A DNA stretch of 64,000 nucleotides, taken from positions 1 through 64,000 of the forward strand of contig NZ_FOFB01000030.1 of NCBI RefSeq assembly GCF_900110645.1, read 5' to 3'. Numbering within the stretch: the stretch's first letter is position 1; every line of letters begins with the position of its first letter. Shown here piece by piece: positions 9,511 through 19,425 of the stretch. Both the position numbers and the translations under genes were made by a program. Origin of the DNA: Neolewinella agarilytica. GTDB lineage: Bacteria > Bacteroidota > Bacteroidia > Chitinophagales > Saprospiraceae. The notes beneath the pieces are model-generated. The model was given only the letters and a program-made list of their open reading frames with translations, was not told where the DNA came from and did no database searches.

Positions 9511-9894
9511 TTATAGCTTATTCACTATCCGGTTAAAGCCGGGGGGATATAGAATTCTCTCACAGCGAAAATTTATCAGCAGGCCAAGTTTATAGCCCGA
9601 GAGTACCAGCTGGGTGGTGATTTGCTTAAAATCGATGGTGGTGAGCTGTTTGATGGCCTTTAATTCCAGAACGACTTTCTCGTTTATCAGGATATCAATT
9701 TTGAAGGCGACCGTATCCCGAAGCCCGTCCTCGTCAATATATACCGGCACCTGATTTTGGGGCGATAAACCAGCTTGTTTTAAGCGAACCATCAAAATTT
9801 TCTCGTAAACCGATTCATACAAGCCCGGGCCATATTGCCGATGAACATCCAATAGAACTTTCCGGACGATGTAGGTAATTTCATTCTCTGTCAT
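9511..9894 (-). CDS. GxxExxY family protein (PD-(D/E)XK nuclease-like)
   Basis: A 127-residue protein with the family signature GLYESVY (G24, E27, Y30) and a PD-(D/E)XK-type core, D67-I-L-I ... E77-L-K79 (LELKAIKQL). The family is widespread in Bacteroidota and Cyanobacteria, its function is unsettled, and it is classed near the PDDEXK_3 nuclease-like domain. All the expected core residues are present, so it looks intact. It is isolated: no operon partner, and both sides are filled by inverted arrays of hairpin repeats that stop at the neighbouring genes. This suggests a compact, possibly mobile unit rather than a chromosomal housekeeping gene. Confidence 0.88.
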   Translation of the reverse strand: MTENEITYIVRKVLLDVHRQYGPGLYESVYEKILMVRLKQAGLSPQNQVPVYIDEDGLRDTVAFKIDILINEKVVLELKAIKQLTTIDFKQITTQLVLSGYKLGLLINFRCERILYPPGFNRIVNKL

Positions 9895-9959
9895 AGGGTA
9901 GTTATTAAATATTTATCTGAATAATTTTTCCAAAACTCCTTCATTCCTCCTCTCCCTGT

Positions 9960-10234
9960 GCTGCGAAGCAGCCCTCTCTGCGTCCTTCCCCTCCTTCCGC
10001 GTGAGACTCACGCCACAGCTGCGAAGCAGCCCCTTCTGCGTCCTTCCCCTCCTTCTGCGTCCCTCCGCGTGAGACCCGCGCCACAGCTGCAAAGCAGCCC
10101 TCCTCCCTGCGTCCTTCCCCTCCTTCTGCGTCCCTCCGCGTGAGACCCGCGCCACAGCTGCGAAGCAGCCCTCCCTGCATCCTTCCCCTCCCTCCGCGTG
10201 AGACCCGCGCCACAGCTGCGAAGCAGCCCTTCCT
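9960..10234 (-). repeat. Right hairpin array of the GxxExxY cassette
   Basis: Five copies of the perfect palindrome GCTGCGAAGCAGC (9960-9972, 10018-10030, 10086-10098 with one change, 10157-10169, 10215-10227) alternate with units whose minus strand reads CTCACGCGGAGGGACGCAGA and GGAAGGACGCAG. The period is about 58-70 bases. The array ends directly at the TAG stop of the helicase gene (10235-10237). It is upstream of the GxxExxY gene and inverted relative to the left array. Repeat-derived open frames cross it in several frames but look non-coding. Confidence 0.9.
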
Positions 10235-11932
10235 CTAAAAAGGCAAACTATCAAACAAAGACCCCTCCTCCTCCATCTCTTCCAGATCAGCCGACTCCAC
10301 CAGAAATAGCGTTTTCATCGCCCGCGTAATGGCAACATACTTCAGGTTGGTTTCCTGTTCTTTCTCCCAGTCTTTTTGCCCCTGGCGGGAAACGGGTAAC
10401 TGGTCATAATCAATGATAAAAACCCGTTCTTCCTCCAGGCCCTTGGCCCGGTGAATGGTAGACAGACGGATAGCGTTTTCCTTAGCGGAAACGAAGGCTT
10501 TGATCCTTTCCAGAATAGTGGAAATGGAACAACAGTCCTTCTGCCAGAGCTCATGCTTTTTGTGTAGAAACTCGAGTCGTTTTTCGAGGTACTCTGTTTC
10601 TACCTGCAGGTACACTTCCCGGTCAGAGGCTTTGGCAATCTTTTGCGCGTTTTGCCGGATGACCCACATATTGCGGCTGAAGACCTGTTGTTTTAGCGCG
10701 TCAAAATCACGATAGCGAGCCTTGATGTTGGCCTGTCGCTCGCCTTGTTTGAAGAGTACCTTCAGCTCACCGATAAACTCAGCGGCCTCGTCAGGGGCGA
10801 CTTGTACTTTTACGTTTTTGTCAATAAACTCAAAAACAAGAATTAAAAGCGGGGCGCGGAAACGGCTGATGATCAGGTCACCGGGCCGGGCAACATCGGA
10901 AACCTCTTCCACACCGATAGTGCTTACTTTGCCCTTAGCACGTTTAGCCCCAACGATGTCTTCGCGAATTTCCCGGGCCAGCTCGATAACTCTTTGTGGG
11001 CAGCGAAAACAGGTCGTGAGGGGCAACTGCGTAGCCCGTGTCATCCGTTTTACGCGGGCGAAAGACTCCACATCAGCACCGGTGAAGCCGTAAATTGACT
11101 GGCGGGGATCTCCCACGGCGAGTACCCGGCTGCCCTGGCGGCCGTATTTGGCCGCTATGGCGAACTGGGCCTTACTGAGATCCTGGCACTCATCAATAAA
11201 AATCCAATCGTATTTCACCGAGGAGCCCAACTGCCAGACAAAGGGCAGGTAGATCATATCTGTAAAGTCAATGATGTAACTCCGGGCCGCCATCTCGGTT
11301 CCTTCCTTCAGCAGCAGGCGATGCATCCGGTGGTAGAGTTCCAGTTCATCGTGAAAGATTTTGCTGTTCTCCTCCGTATGGGTAAAAATGCCGAAGTGAC
11401 GCACCATTTCCTCGAAAGCTTCGTAGGTGGGTCCGTTCAGTACGGCCCGGTGCTTCTGGTTAATATTCAGCAAGCGCTTCTGTACCCGGTAGAGCAGGTT
11501 CTTTATGGCAAAAGTTTGCCGACTATCATCTTTGTCTCCGGGGTTGAGCCCATTGAGTTCGATCAGCGAGCGAAGATCGGGTTGCAGCTTTTTCTGCATC
11601 GCTTCGCTTTTGAACAAGGTCAGGTATTTATGCTCGTTAAGCTGGAGCCGGTCGCCATAGTCACTGTTTTCCCGCAGGATTTGAAAGCCCAGGGCATGGA
11701 TCGTCTTTACCGCTACGGCAGGCATTCCTTTTTCCCGGAAGCGGCGCCCGATCTCCTTAGCAATACTGTTATTAAAGGCACAGAACAACACCCGGGCGGG
11801 CTCCGCCGCAAAGCGGGCACACTCCATGATCGTCGTTGTTTTCCCCGCACCGGCTACTGCGTCAATAATACCGTGCCCTTCCCCCTCGCGGACGAATTTG
11901 AAGATAGCCTGTTGTTCTCGGGTAAATTTCAA
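10235..11932 (-). CDS. UvrD/Rep-like superfamily 1 DNA helicase
   Basis: ATP-dependent helicase of 565 residues. Motifs in order: Q-motif FTREQQAIFKF (3-13); Walker A AVAGAGKTT (25-33); Walker B IFIDECQDLS (near residue 245); motif III VLAVGDPRQSIYGFTGAD; motif V IRLSTIHRAKGLEEERVF; motif VI YVAITRAMKTLFLVES. This is the full SF1A set in a short format, without the long 2B insertion of UvrD. It presumably acts in DNA repair or in resolving replication blocks; the particular role is not readable. Single gene. Its TAG stop touches the hairpin array of the GxxExxY cassette. Confidence 0.92.
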   Translation of the reverse strand: MKFTREQQAIFKFVREGEGHGIIDAVAGAGKTTTIMECARFAAEPARVLFCAFNNSIAKEIGRRFREKGMPAVAVKTIHALGFQILRENSDYGDRLQLNEHKYLTLFKSEAMQKKLQPDLRSLIELNGLNPGDKDDSRQTFAIKNLLYRVQKRLLNINQKHRAVLNGPTYEAFEEMVRHFGIFTHTEENSKIFHDELELYHRMHRLLLKEGTEMAARSYIIDFTDMIYLPFVWQLGSSVKYDWIFIDECQDLSKAQFAIAAKYGRQGSRVLAVGDPRQSIYGFTGADVESFARVKRMTRATQLPLTTCFRCPQRVIELAREIREDIVGAKRAKGKVSTIGVEEVSDVARPGDLIISRFRAPLLILVFEFIDKNVKVQVAPDEAAEFIGELKVLFKQGERQANIKARYRDFDALKQQVFSRNMWVIRQNAQKIAKASDREVYLQVETEYLEKRLEFLHKKHELWQKDCCSISTILERIKAFVSAKENAIRLSTIHRAKGLEEERVFIIDYDQLPVSRQGQKDWEKEQETNLKYVAITRAMKTLFLVESADLEEMEEEGSLFDSLPF

Positions 11933-12225
11933 AGGATGAGGTCTGCTGCGGGCTTAAAGGTAGCAATAAAAACAAAAAATGTTATTTTGAATAATAAAAA
12001 ATGTTTTCAGGCGCGGCCGCAGGTGCAAGGTGTATTTTTAAAAAAAGCATTGTGGAGTGGGCCTTTAGCTTTTGCTTGCAGCATTAGACCTGGCTGTAAC
12101 CCGTTGAAATGATAGCACCTCAAAGCCCCCCTCCCTGCGGAAGAGGTTGCGGGAGGGGGGCAATGAGCTACTGTCAGTCTAAAAGCATGTTTGGGTACCA
12201 ACCTGCAGTTGATGCATCTATTACT
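11933..12225. other. Intergenic region between helicase and adhesin
   Basis: Holds the GC-rich element at 12010 and an 11-bp perfect inverted repeat (GCCCCCCTCCC at 12125-12135, its complement at 12151-12161, 15-base loop) about 65 bases downstream of the adhesin stop. The latter may act as a transcription end but has no T tract. A 64-codon reverse frame (12007-12201) runs through both repeats and is not believed. Confidence 0.5.
12010..12030 (+). repeat. Dispersed GC-rich element, intergenic consensus copy
   Basis: Exact consensus form beginning GGCGCGGCCGCAGGTGCA. Similarity to the copy at 29271 continues for about 25 more bases (GGTGT, a T-rich run, TTAA, then GCATTG against GCAATG), so the element is longer than its core here. 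Confidence 0.85.
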
Positions 12226-15200
12226 TTAATTTCCGTCCCAGAAAAACTGCCCACAGTCTACGTTAAGAATCTGGAAGGTAACTGATTCACTTCTGGTTCC
12301 ACATGGTCCGTCAGGGTCATCACTCGTTAAAGTTAGCGTAACCTCACCCGCTGCAATGTCATCTGAACCAAGAGTGTAGCTAGTTGCCGTAGCAAAATCG
12401 GTTCCCGAGGTAAAGTTCCCGTTACCAGAACTGCTCCAGGTTCCCCCTAATGTGTTCGGCGAAATAGAGGCTCCAACCGTCAGATCAATGGGCTGTGTAC
12501 TACAGATCGATGCAGGAGGAGCTAAGGTCACAACTGGTGGATCAAAGACCTCCACCGTACTTGTTGCCACGCCTTCACAGCCGTTCTCATTAGTGTAGGT
12601 ATAGGTAACCTGATAGGTTCCGGGGGCAGTACCGCTTACGTCCAGGGTAGCGGTTCCATCTCCGGCATCGGTAAATGCCGTCGTTTCGGGGCTTACGGAA
12701 AATACGCCCATATCGCCGGCTCCAGTACCTACCACAGGGTTACCCGTGAAGGTCATGTCGGTTCCGTCAGTACACTCATCGTCGGGATCGTTGAGGGTGA
12801 CCACGGGCAGCGCGAAGACCTCAACTGAGCTCATCGCCACACTAGTACAACCATTTTCGTTAGTGTAAGTGTAGCTGACCTGGTAGGCTCCGGCGCCTGC
12901 CGCACTTACATCGAGGGTTGCTGTACCATCTCCGGCGTCCGTAAATGCTACCGTAGCGGGGCTTATACTGAATACGCCCATATCGCCAATTGCTGCACCA
13001 ACAGTGGGACTACCGGTGAAGATCATGTCCATTCCGTCAATACACTGATCATCCGGATCATTGAGGGTAACGACAGGGGGCGCAAAGACCTCCACGGTAC
13101 TCATGGCGACGTCGTCACAGCCGTTTTCGTTGGTGTAAGTGTAGCTGACCTGGTAGGTTCCCGGGGTGGCATCACTTACATCGAGGGTTGCTGTACCATC
13201 TCCGGCATCGGTGAATGCCGCCGTGACAGGACTTATACTGAACACGCCCATATCACCAATAACTGTGCCGGGGGCAGGGGTTCCCATGAAAGTCATATCC
13301 GTTCCGTCGATACACTGATCGGCGGGATCATTGAGCGTAACGGTGGGCAGACCAAATACTTCCACAGTGCTTGTTGCTACGTCATCACAACCACTTTCGG
13401 TAAAGTAAGTATAGCTGACCTGGTAGGTTCCGGGCGCGGCAGCACTTACATCAAGAATCGCTGTGCCATCGCCGGCATCGGTAAATGCCGCTGTAGCAGG
13501 ACTTACGCTGAATACGCCCATATCACCAGCAACAGTACCCACTGCGGGGCCGCCAACGAATGCCATGTCGGTTCCATTGACACATTGATCATCAGGGTCA
13601 TTAATGGTGGCCATTGGGGTCATGAAACTGGCATCGGTCAGAATCAGCGTAGTGTCCCTGATAGAACATCCTGTTGTGTTATCAATTACCTCCAGTACGT
13701 ATTCGTATTGGCCAGGTCCTGGCACGAAGAAAGTAGGGTTCAATACGCTGGCGCTGCTCAGGTTGTTGGTTGGCGTCCATCGGTAAGCGTAATCTCCCGC
13801 AGGGTCTACGGATGCGTCCAGTACAATGCTGGTGGTTGTAGTCGGATCACACACCGGAGTGGTGTCCGGCAGGGAAACCATAAAGGTGGGAGGAGGATTG
13901 ACGACTACCGTAACGACTGCTTCATCAGTACATCCCTGGGAATTGACAACCGTTAAAGTAAACGTGGTTGTCATAGTACCGGTGAATGTCGGGTTGGCAA
14001 TGAACGGATCATCCAGCCCGGTAGCGGGAGACCATTCGTAGGATACACCTGCTTCAGGAATGGCTGGACCCAGTACTACAGGATCGCCCTGGCAAATCAC
14101 CTCATTTTGCAGCGGTGGTGCATTCACTTCCACTACGTTGACTGTTACCTCACCCGTAGTAGCGCATCCGTTGTCGTTTCGGGTAACAGTATAGGTAAAC
14201 CTACCTGTGGTAGAACTGGAAAAGCTTGGGTTTGGAGAGTTCGGATCAGAGAGGTTGCCATCGTTCGGCAACCACTGATAGCTGATACCTGGACCGGTAG
14301 TATTAGCCGCAGAACCTATGCTTATTGATTCATCAACACAAACAACGCCATTTGTCGTTTCGGGTGGAACGATAGACGAAGACAGCAGAAGTTGTTGGGT
14401 TGCTTCGGACGAGCAACCACCGCTGGCGGACCTCAGTTCCAGGGTAAATGTGATGTCACTGGAAGGCAGTGGAGAATTTACCGTCGGGTTTCTCAAGGTA
14501 GGATCGTTGAGCAATGCTCCGGGAGACCACTGGTAGCCAAAGCCTGTGGGTACTTCATTCGTGCCGGATGTGGCCCCACCCGTGTATCCCAAAACTATGT
14601 TTGAGCTGGATGGACAGAATTCTATGTCCGATAAAGTTATCGAACCGGGAGTTGGCTCAACGATAACGTTTACCATATCTGTACTCATACAACTGGTAGG
14701 TGCCGGCCCGGTAACTGTCAGCGTAAAGGTCTGGTTAGTCGTTATGAATACCTCGGGCTGAGCACTGTTTTGATTGGTTCCGTTCCGGTAATCTCCTGCT
14801 GGAAGGATCGGTGTCCAACTGTAGGAATACCCTTCAGCAGAGCGATCTTCGTTTGTACCGAGGGTAACGACTCCGTTATCACAAACATAAATGTCTCCAC
14901 CTGCCGCAGCTGCCTGGCCTACTTCGACAAAAACAGTGTCCAGAAATTCACAGCCGGTAAGGGCGTCGGTCACGGTTACGGTGTATTCAGTACTTACTGT
15001 AAGCGTTGCTTCCGGATTTGCACTTGTAGGATCATCTAGGCCCTGGGAAGGAGACCACTGGTACTGGAGACCAGGAAGAGCCGCCGGGTCACCAATATTC
15101 AACGGTTCATTCGGACAGCTCGTTACGGGAGAGGTAGCATTAAAAGTCGGTGTTGCAAAATTCGCCTGATTGACGGGAACCTCCACGGTACAACTGAAAT

Positions 15201-18200
15201 TAGGATCTGTCTTACTAACGGCCTGAACGGTGTAGGTTCTCGCTACATTGTCCGTGAGTTCTACGTAACTACTGTCATAGCGGTTCAGGCCCGCCATCGG
15301 TGTCCAGGTGTAATCAAAATCTGCGGGCCCGGGCCCGTCGGCTGAAGAAGACGCATAAGCGAGTATACCTACGTTTCCGGAGTCAAAGTCAGCACAACCT
15401 CCGTTCTCTACTTCAGCCTCAACAACACACCCACAAGGTGGAACATAACTAGTGTCACGGCATACTCCCATAGCACCTGAAGGAGACGTATAACTTACGG
15501 TAAGTTCGTAAGCCGTCATTCCTGCGTTGTTACCTGAAACGGGAACCCGCGGGCCATCCGTAGGGCCTAAAAACATACTGTTGTCCCCAGTAGACGAGAT
15601 GACCCGCCAACTGTAGGTTTCGTCAATATCAGGTGTACGGTCAATTTCTCCCAGCGTTCTCGGTCCACACATCGTGTCGCTCTCTATCACTTCATCAGCG
15701 CGTGCTTCAATCACGTAAACCGACACCTGGTCGTAGGTAACACAGCCATTGATTTCTGCTGCAACCGTATAGGTGATGGGGTTGGGAATATCATCCGGAA
15801 ATAGGGTTGGATCATCATCATCCGGAATGGGAACACTAAACGTCAGCATAGATTGATCCAGCATTCCACTGGTTGAAGAGAGGAAAACACCTGGTGCCCA
15901 GGAGTAAGTATAGCCAGGCTCTGCGGCGGAGCCAATTACTACTTCTTCCCCCACACAAGCGACGATGTCCGGACCCGCAAAGCCGGATGGAATTGTTGAT
16001 TCAGTAGTCGTTACGCTCATCATATCCGTAGAGGAACATGAGGTTCCATTGGGGTAGTACAGGGTCACCGTCAGGGTATAGGTTTCGGTGGTACCATCTC
16101 CCGGTGAGGCAACGGGGTTAGGGCAGTTTGTACAACTAAGGGTTGCGGTATTTCCCGTCCAGGTGTATGCAATGCTGTATTCATTGGCAACAGGGTTGCC
16201 TTCATCCACTATCGTGAGGCCCATCACTGCAGGGCCTCCAATAGTAACCGATTCACCGTTACAGATGCCCTCATCCTCTCCGGCATCTGCGGTATAAACG
16301 ACAACTGTGGCCTGATCTGCCTGGATACAACCAGCTCCGTCGGTTACTCTGACTGTGTAGATTGTACTCTCCGTGGGGCTCACCGTTGGGTTTGCTATTG
16401 TAAAGGCACCATCGTTCCAATCATAAACGTAGCCGCCTCCCGAGCCACCCGAGGCAGTAGGTGCTCCTCCGATCATTACCGGCGTACCGGGGCAGGTGTA
16501 GAATACACCGCCTGCATCGACGTCGGGGGCTTCGTCAGTACCGACCAGAATCGATGCAGTTTCGCTGATTGATATTACTTCGCCACCACAACATTCGAAA
16601 TTGCTCGTAAGTCTCCGGTAGTAGATGTCCAGACCAGTGACCGGCGGCGAGTAGTTCTGTCCCAGCCCCAGCGGCCCCTCAACATCAGACCAGGGGCCTG
16701 TCGGGCCCGGAGCAAATTGCCATTGGTAAACGAGAGGGATATCGCTTTGGCTCCGTCGTGCGCCATTTATGAAAATGGGAACTTCTCCGGAAGCATCAAT
16801 TTCGTGGGGGGCTGCAAGGATTTGTTCCACTAAGCCATTGATACAAACTGACTGGTTATCTGGGGTCAGTGGGCTGGGAGTCAAGGTAGGCGTTGGCGGG
16901 CAGAAACTGTACTTGATCAGGGCGGGGTTGTTCTGATCGGGGAAGCTCACCGTTCCGTCCGTACTTAGATCACTGTCCAGGATGGTGAAATAAACGGTTT
17001 CGTCGTCAACGTAGATGTCGGAATTGTTGGCCCTGCCGCCCGGATCACCGCTCCCTAAATCATTGAGGTAGCTACCCAGACAAATACAGCCGTTGGCGTC
17101 CAACTTAGCCAGGTAAATATCATCGGTGCCCGATCGACCTACGGAGCCGTCCGTGGTAAAGTTGTTGGTGATATCACCCGTTTCGGAGAGGATGAAGGCC
17201 TCACCAGCGGCATTTACGAAAATTTTTGCGTCAGCGCCCCCCAGCAAACTGGCGTAGGCAACGTTGCCGTTTACGTCCAGCTTCACAACTGCCGTATTGG
17301 CTGCCGCAGGGTCACTTCCCACGAAAGGAGTACAAGCATTAGTGGGAAAGAGCGCCCCCGGGTCGCCGTTTACCTGGCCGGAGAAGTACAAAGCTCCGTC
17401 TCGCACAAATAATCCTGAAGTGCCGCTGAAGGAGACATCCTGATCGGCATTAATCAAAGTAGTGTAAGCAAGGGTACCATCGCTGTTATACTTGATAGCG
17501 TAGAACGAGTCATCTGCACCGTCATAGGTTACGCCGGTCGTTGTTACGAAATCGCTGGAGTTGGTTTCTTCAACAGCATAAACGGCACTCCCGTCAGTAA
17601 TGAGAAAAGGTGGCGCATCATCACCGCTACCACCAATTAAAGTGCTTAGGGCAGTTGTTCCGTCAGGGTTGAGCTTAATGAGGTAGACATCATCCGGCCC
17701 TCCTGCGAAGGTAGTGCCGTCCGTTGTCATGAAATCTGATGACCGTGTATCTCCACCAATCCACATACTGGTTCCCGTTACAACCATACCCGAGACCAAT
17801 TCACGACCGCTATAATCGATGATTCTGGAATAGATCAGCCCCCCGTTCGGATCATAGCGCCTGGCAATAATGAATTGCTCCCCCGCCCCGGGGGTACTGC
17901 CGTCGGTGGTGAGAATTCCGGATGCCCCCGTCTGCCCAATTAGGGAAATAAATACAGAACCGTCGTCCCCCACAGCTATATGTTGGCTGTCGAAGTTACC
18001 GAAAATAGGGGTGACATTGCCCACATCCGAAGTAACCAGGGTTTGAAAAACAAGATTCCCGGTAGGGGTGACCTTGCTCAAGTAAGCACTTAACCTGTTC
18101 TCACCACTGGCTTGCGTAGCGTCGGTGGTTGGGATAGGAGTCGGACCATTTGAATTTGTTACGCCAACCACGAGAATATTTCCGTCGGCATCAACGGTCA

Positions 18201-19044
18201 TGTCCATTGGAAACTCATTAGCTGAACTTCCGGGCAGGAAGGTTCCTAAGGTCTGATTGCAGTTTTCGTCAAAAATGGCTATATAAACCTCAGAGAATCC
18301 AGTACTATTTGAAGGACTACCGTTAATAATCGGCAGGTTGTACGGATCTTGTACCAGTTGAACAACATAGGTTGTGCCATCGACGATTTTGGTATGACTG
18401 TAGCGGGCAGGCTCCGTGAAGATGTCAGAACTCGGAATCTCCAGAATCGAAGCGCAGTCATAAAAGCCCTGCAGGTTGTGCTTGTAAGCAGGGAAGGCCA
18501 GCGCACTCCCACCAGAGCCAACTTCCAGCTCCCAGTCCCCGTCACGCCCGGTAATATCATCGGAGGCGGCAACGGGAATGCCCAGAGCCGTCGTAAGTTG
18601 TGCTACCGCAGCACGGCCTCTTTGCCCCTCGCCGAACGAACAGCCGTAAATATTGAGCTGATCTACTCCAATGAGATAATTACCTTCCATCAGCCATGCT
18701 GCAACGGCCATGGGGGCGCGCCACTCTCCGTCCAGGAAGAGTTCCCCGGAACGACCGTGGGAAAACAGATGGAAGTCCGTTCCAGAAGCATATCCGGCAG
18801 CATTAGACAGTACCTCAGAATTCGAGACACTGCTGTCAACAAAACAGCGGGTAGTACCCGGCTCGGAAAATGTCGTTAAAGTACTGGATACCAACTGGTT
18901 TGGCATCGCAAAAGAGAGACAACCAGTTAGTACTATTGCTACCAGCCAAGAACGGGAAATAACCCTTCCTGGCAGATCAGACATATCGATAAATGTAAAG
19001 TAAGCCTGCAGGCTTACCTTTTGGAAAAAGGTAACTTTTATCAT
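12226..19044 (-). CDS. Giant surface adhesin: DUF4347, SBBP-like propeller, PKD/Ig repeats
   Basis: A 2272-residue secreted protein. A DUF4347-like domain (about residues 65-175, LFSHGRSGELFLDGEW, LNIYGCSFGEG) is followed by about 500 residues of SBBP-type propeller repeats (DADGNILVVGVTNSN, NPDGTTALSTLIGGSGDD). Then come many PKD/Ig-like domains with the pattern YSWSP...NPTFSV...TYTVTV. Four nearly identical repeats of about 88 residues lie near the end (roughly 13610-12540; VTLNDPDDQC to TVEVF). The product ends abruptly at CGQFFWDGN with no visible type IX sorting domain, which is odd for this architecture. The M at residue 21 (18984), just before RSWLVAIVLTGCLSFA, gives a more normal signal peptide and may be the real start. 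Role: probably surface adhesion or gliding; inferred. Confidence 0.88.
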   Translation of the reverse strand: MIKVTFFQKVSLQAYFTFIDMSDLPGRVISRSWLVAIVLTGCLSFAMPNQLVSSTLTTFSEPGTTRCFVDSSVSNSEVLSNAAGYASGTDFHLFSHGRSGELFLDGEWRAPMAVAAWLMEGNYLIGVDQLNIYGCSFGEGQRGRAAVAQLTTALGIPVAASDDITGRDGDWELEVGSGGSALAFPAYKHNLQGFYDCASILEIPSSDIFTEPARYSHTKIVDGTTYVVQLVQDPYNLPIINGSPSNSTGFSEVYIAIFDENCNQTLGTFLPGSSANEFPMDMTVDADGNILVVGVTNSNGPTPIPTTDATQASGENRLSAYLSKVTPTGNLVFQTLVTSDVGNVTPIFGNFDSQHIAVGDDGSVFISLIGQTGASGILTTDGSTPGAGEQFIIARRYDPNGGLIYSRIIDYSGRELVSGMVVTGTSMWIGGDTRSSDFMTTDGTTFAGGPDDVYLIKLNPDGTTALSTLIGGSGDDAPPFLITDGSAVYAVEETNSSDFVTTTGVTYDGADDSFYAIKYNSDGTLAYTTLINADQDVSFSGTSGLFVRDGALYFSGQVNGDPGALFPTNACTPFVGSDPAAANTAVVKLDVNGNVAYASLLGGADAKIFVNAAGEAFILSETGDITNNFTTDGSVGRSGTDDIYLAKLDANGCICLGSYLNDLGSGDPGGRANNSDIYVDDETVYFTILDSDLSTDGTVSFPDQNNPALIKYSFCPPTPTLTPSPLTPDNQSVCINGLVEQILAAPHEIDASGEVPIFINGARRSQSDIPLVYQWQFAPGPTGPWSDVEGPLGLGQNYSPPVTGLDIYYRRLTSNFECCGGEVISISETASILVGTDEAPDVDAGGVFYTCPGTPVMIGGAPTASGGSGGGYVYDWNDGAFTIANPTVSPTESTIYTVRVTDGAGCIQADQATVVVYTADAGEDEGICNGESVTIGGPAVMGLTIVDEGNPVANEYSIAYTWTGNTATLSCTNCPNPVASPGDGTTETYTLTVTLYYPNGTSCSSTDMMSVTTTESTIPSGFAGPDIVACVGEEVVIGSAAEPGYTYSWAPGVFLSSTSGMLDQSMLTFSVPIPDDDDPTLFPDDIPNPITYTVAAEINGCVTYDQVSVYVIEARADEVIESDTMCGPRTLGEIDRTPDIDETYSWRVISSTGDNSMFLGPTDGPRVPVSGNNAGMTAYELTVSYTSPSGAMGVCRDTSYVPPCGCVVEAEVENGGCADFDSGNVGILAYASSSADGPGPADFDYTWTPMAGLNRYDSSYVELTDNVARTYTVQAVSKTDPNFSCTVEVPVNQANFATPTFNATSPVTSCPNEPLNIGDPAALPGLQYQWSPSQGLDDPTSANPEATLTVSTEYTVTVTDALTGCEFLDTVFVEVGQAAAAGGDIYVCDNGVVTLGTNEDRSAEGYSYSWTPILPAGDYRNGTNQNSAQPEVFITTNQTFTLTVTGPAPTSCMSTDMVNVIVEPTPGSITLSDIEFCPSSSNIVLGYTGGATSGTNEVPTGFGYQWSPGALLNDPTLRNPTVNSPLPSSDITFTLELRSASGGCSSEATQQLLLSSSIVPPETTNGVVCVDESISIGSAANTTGPGISYQWLPNDGNLSDPNSPNPSFSSSTTGRFTYTVTRNDNGCATTGEVTVNVVEVNAPPLQNEVICQGDPVVLGPAIPEAGVSYEWSPATGLDDPFIANPTFTGTMTTTFTLTVVNSQGCTDEAVVTVVVNPPPTFMVSLPDTTPVCDPTTTTSIVLDASVDPAGDYAYRWTPTNNLSSASVLNPTFFVPGPGQYEYVLEVIDNTTGCSIRDTTLILTDASFMTPMATINDPDDQCVNGTDMAFVGGPAVGTVAGDMGVFSVSPATAAFTDAGDGTAILDVSAAAPGTYQVSYTYFTESGCDDVATSTVEVFGLPTVTLNDPADQCIDGTDMTFMGTPAPGTVIGDMGVFSISPVTAAFTDAGDGTATLDVSDATPGTYQVSYTYTNENGCDDVAMSTVEVFAPPVVTLNDPDDQCIDGMDMIFTGSPTVGAAIGDMGVFSISPATVAFTDAGDGTATLDVSAAGAGAYQVSYTYTNENGCTSVAMSSVEVFALPVVTLNDPDDECTDGTDMTFTGNPVVGTGAGDMGVFSVSPETTAFTDAGDGTATLDVSGTAPGTYQVTYTYTNENGCEGVATSTVEVFDPPVVTLAPPASICSTQPIDLTVGASISPNTLGGTWSSSGNGNFTSGTDFATATSYTLGSDDIAAGEVTLTLTSDDPDGPCGTRSESVTFQILNVDCGQFFWDGN
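12540..13610 (-). repeat. Four near-identical ~267-bp repeats inside the adhesin
   Basis: Each unit encodes an Ig-like module VTLNDPxDQCxDGTDMTF ... GDMGVFSxSP ... TDAGDGTATLDVS ... GTYQVSYTYTNENGC ... STVEVF. The DNA identity is high enough to allow copy-number change by recombination and to trouble short-read assembly. Confidence 0.9.
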
Positions 19045-19425
19045 GAGAGACTAAATAAAACGAACAAATAAATTAGAAAAAGCTATAAACATCTTCAGGT
19101 TGACCGGACAGCAAAACTTAAGTTGTCAACTGAATTTAAGCTGTCTTTCAACAGCTTTCTAAATTTCCTCGAATCATTTTAAAGGAAATCTAATAGGTGA
19201 ATGATGACCAGCCATTCTAAATGGCGCATTGATTGAACATGCATTTTTTGGTCCAATCAGTATGTAAATATAAAAAATCCAACGGTTTGACAAAGCATTT
19301 CAAAGCAGATAACTTTCATTTGGGTAGAATCTTGCCATCAATTGAGGGCGCAGATACAAGGCTATCTTTAAGCCTGTTGCGAGCTCAACCCTCCCGCCTG
19401 CGCTCGCAAAGCGAGCTCCCAACAA
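19045..19425. other. AT-rich leader of the adhesin and downstream hairpins of the barrel gene
   Basis: On the adhesin side there is a perfect 7-bp stem (AAGCTGT at 19138-19144, ACAGCTT at 19151-19157) that would sit in or near the 5' leader. On the other side, just downstream of the barrel gene stop, the minus strand folds into GCTCGC-TTT-GCGAGC (about 19400-19414), a possible transcript end lacking a T tract. No gene seen. Confidence 0.4.

Noticed and set aside
9223-10234. CRISPR-like look of the hairpin arrays
   Set aside because: Units are degenerate, spacers are repeats too rather than unique, and no cas gene is in the window.
9913-10254. Open frames of 90-113 codons through the right hairpin array
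   Set aside because: They exist in several overlapping frames on both strands and translate only the repeat units; stop-poor GC-rich repeats explain them.
12007-12201. 64-codon reverse frame downstream of the adhesin
   Set aside because: Runs across the dispersed element and a GC-rich hairpin; no start context.
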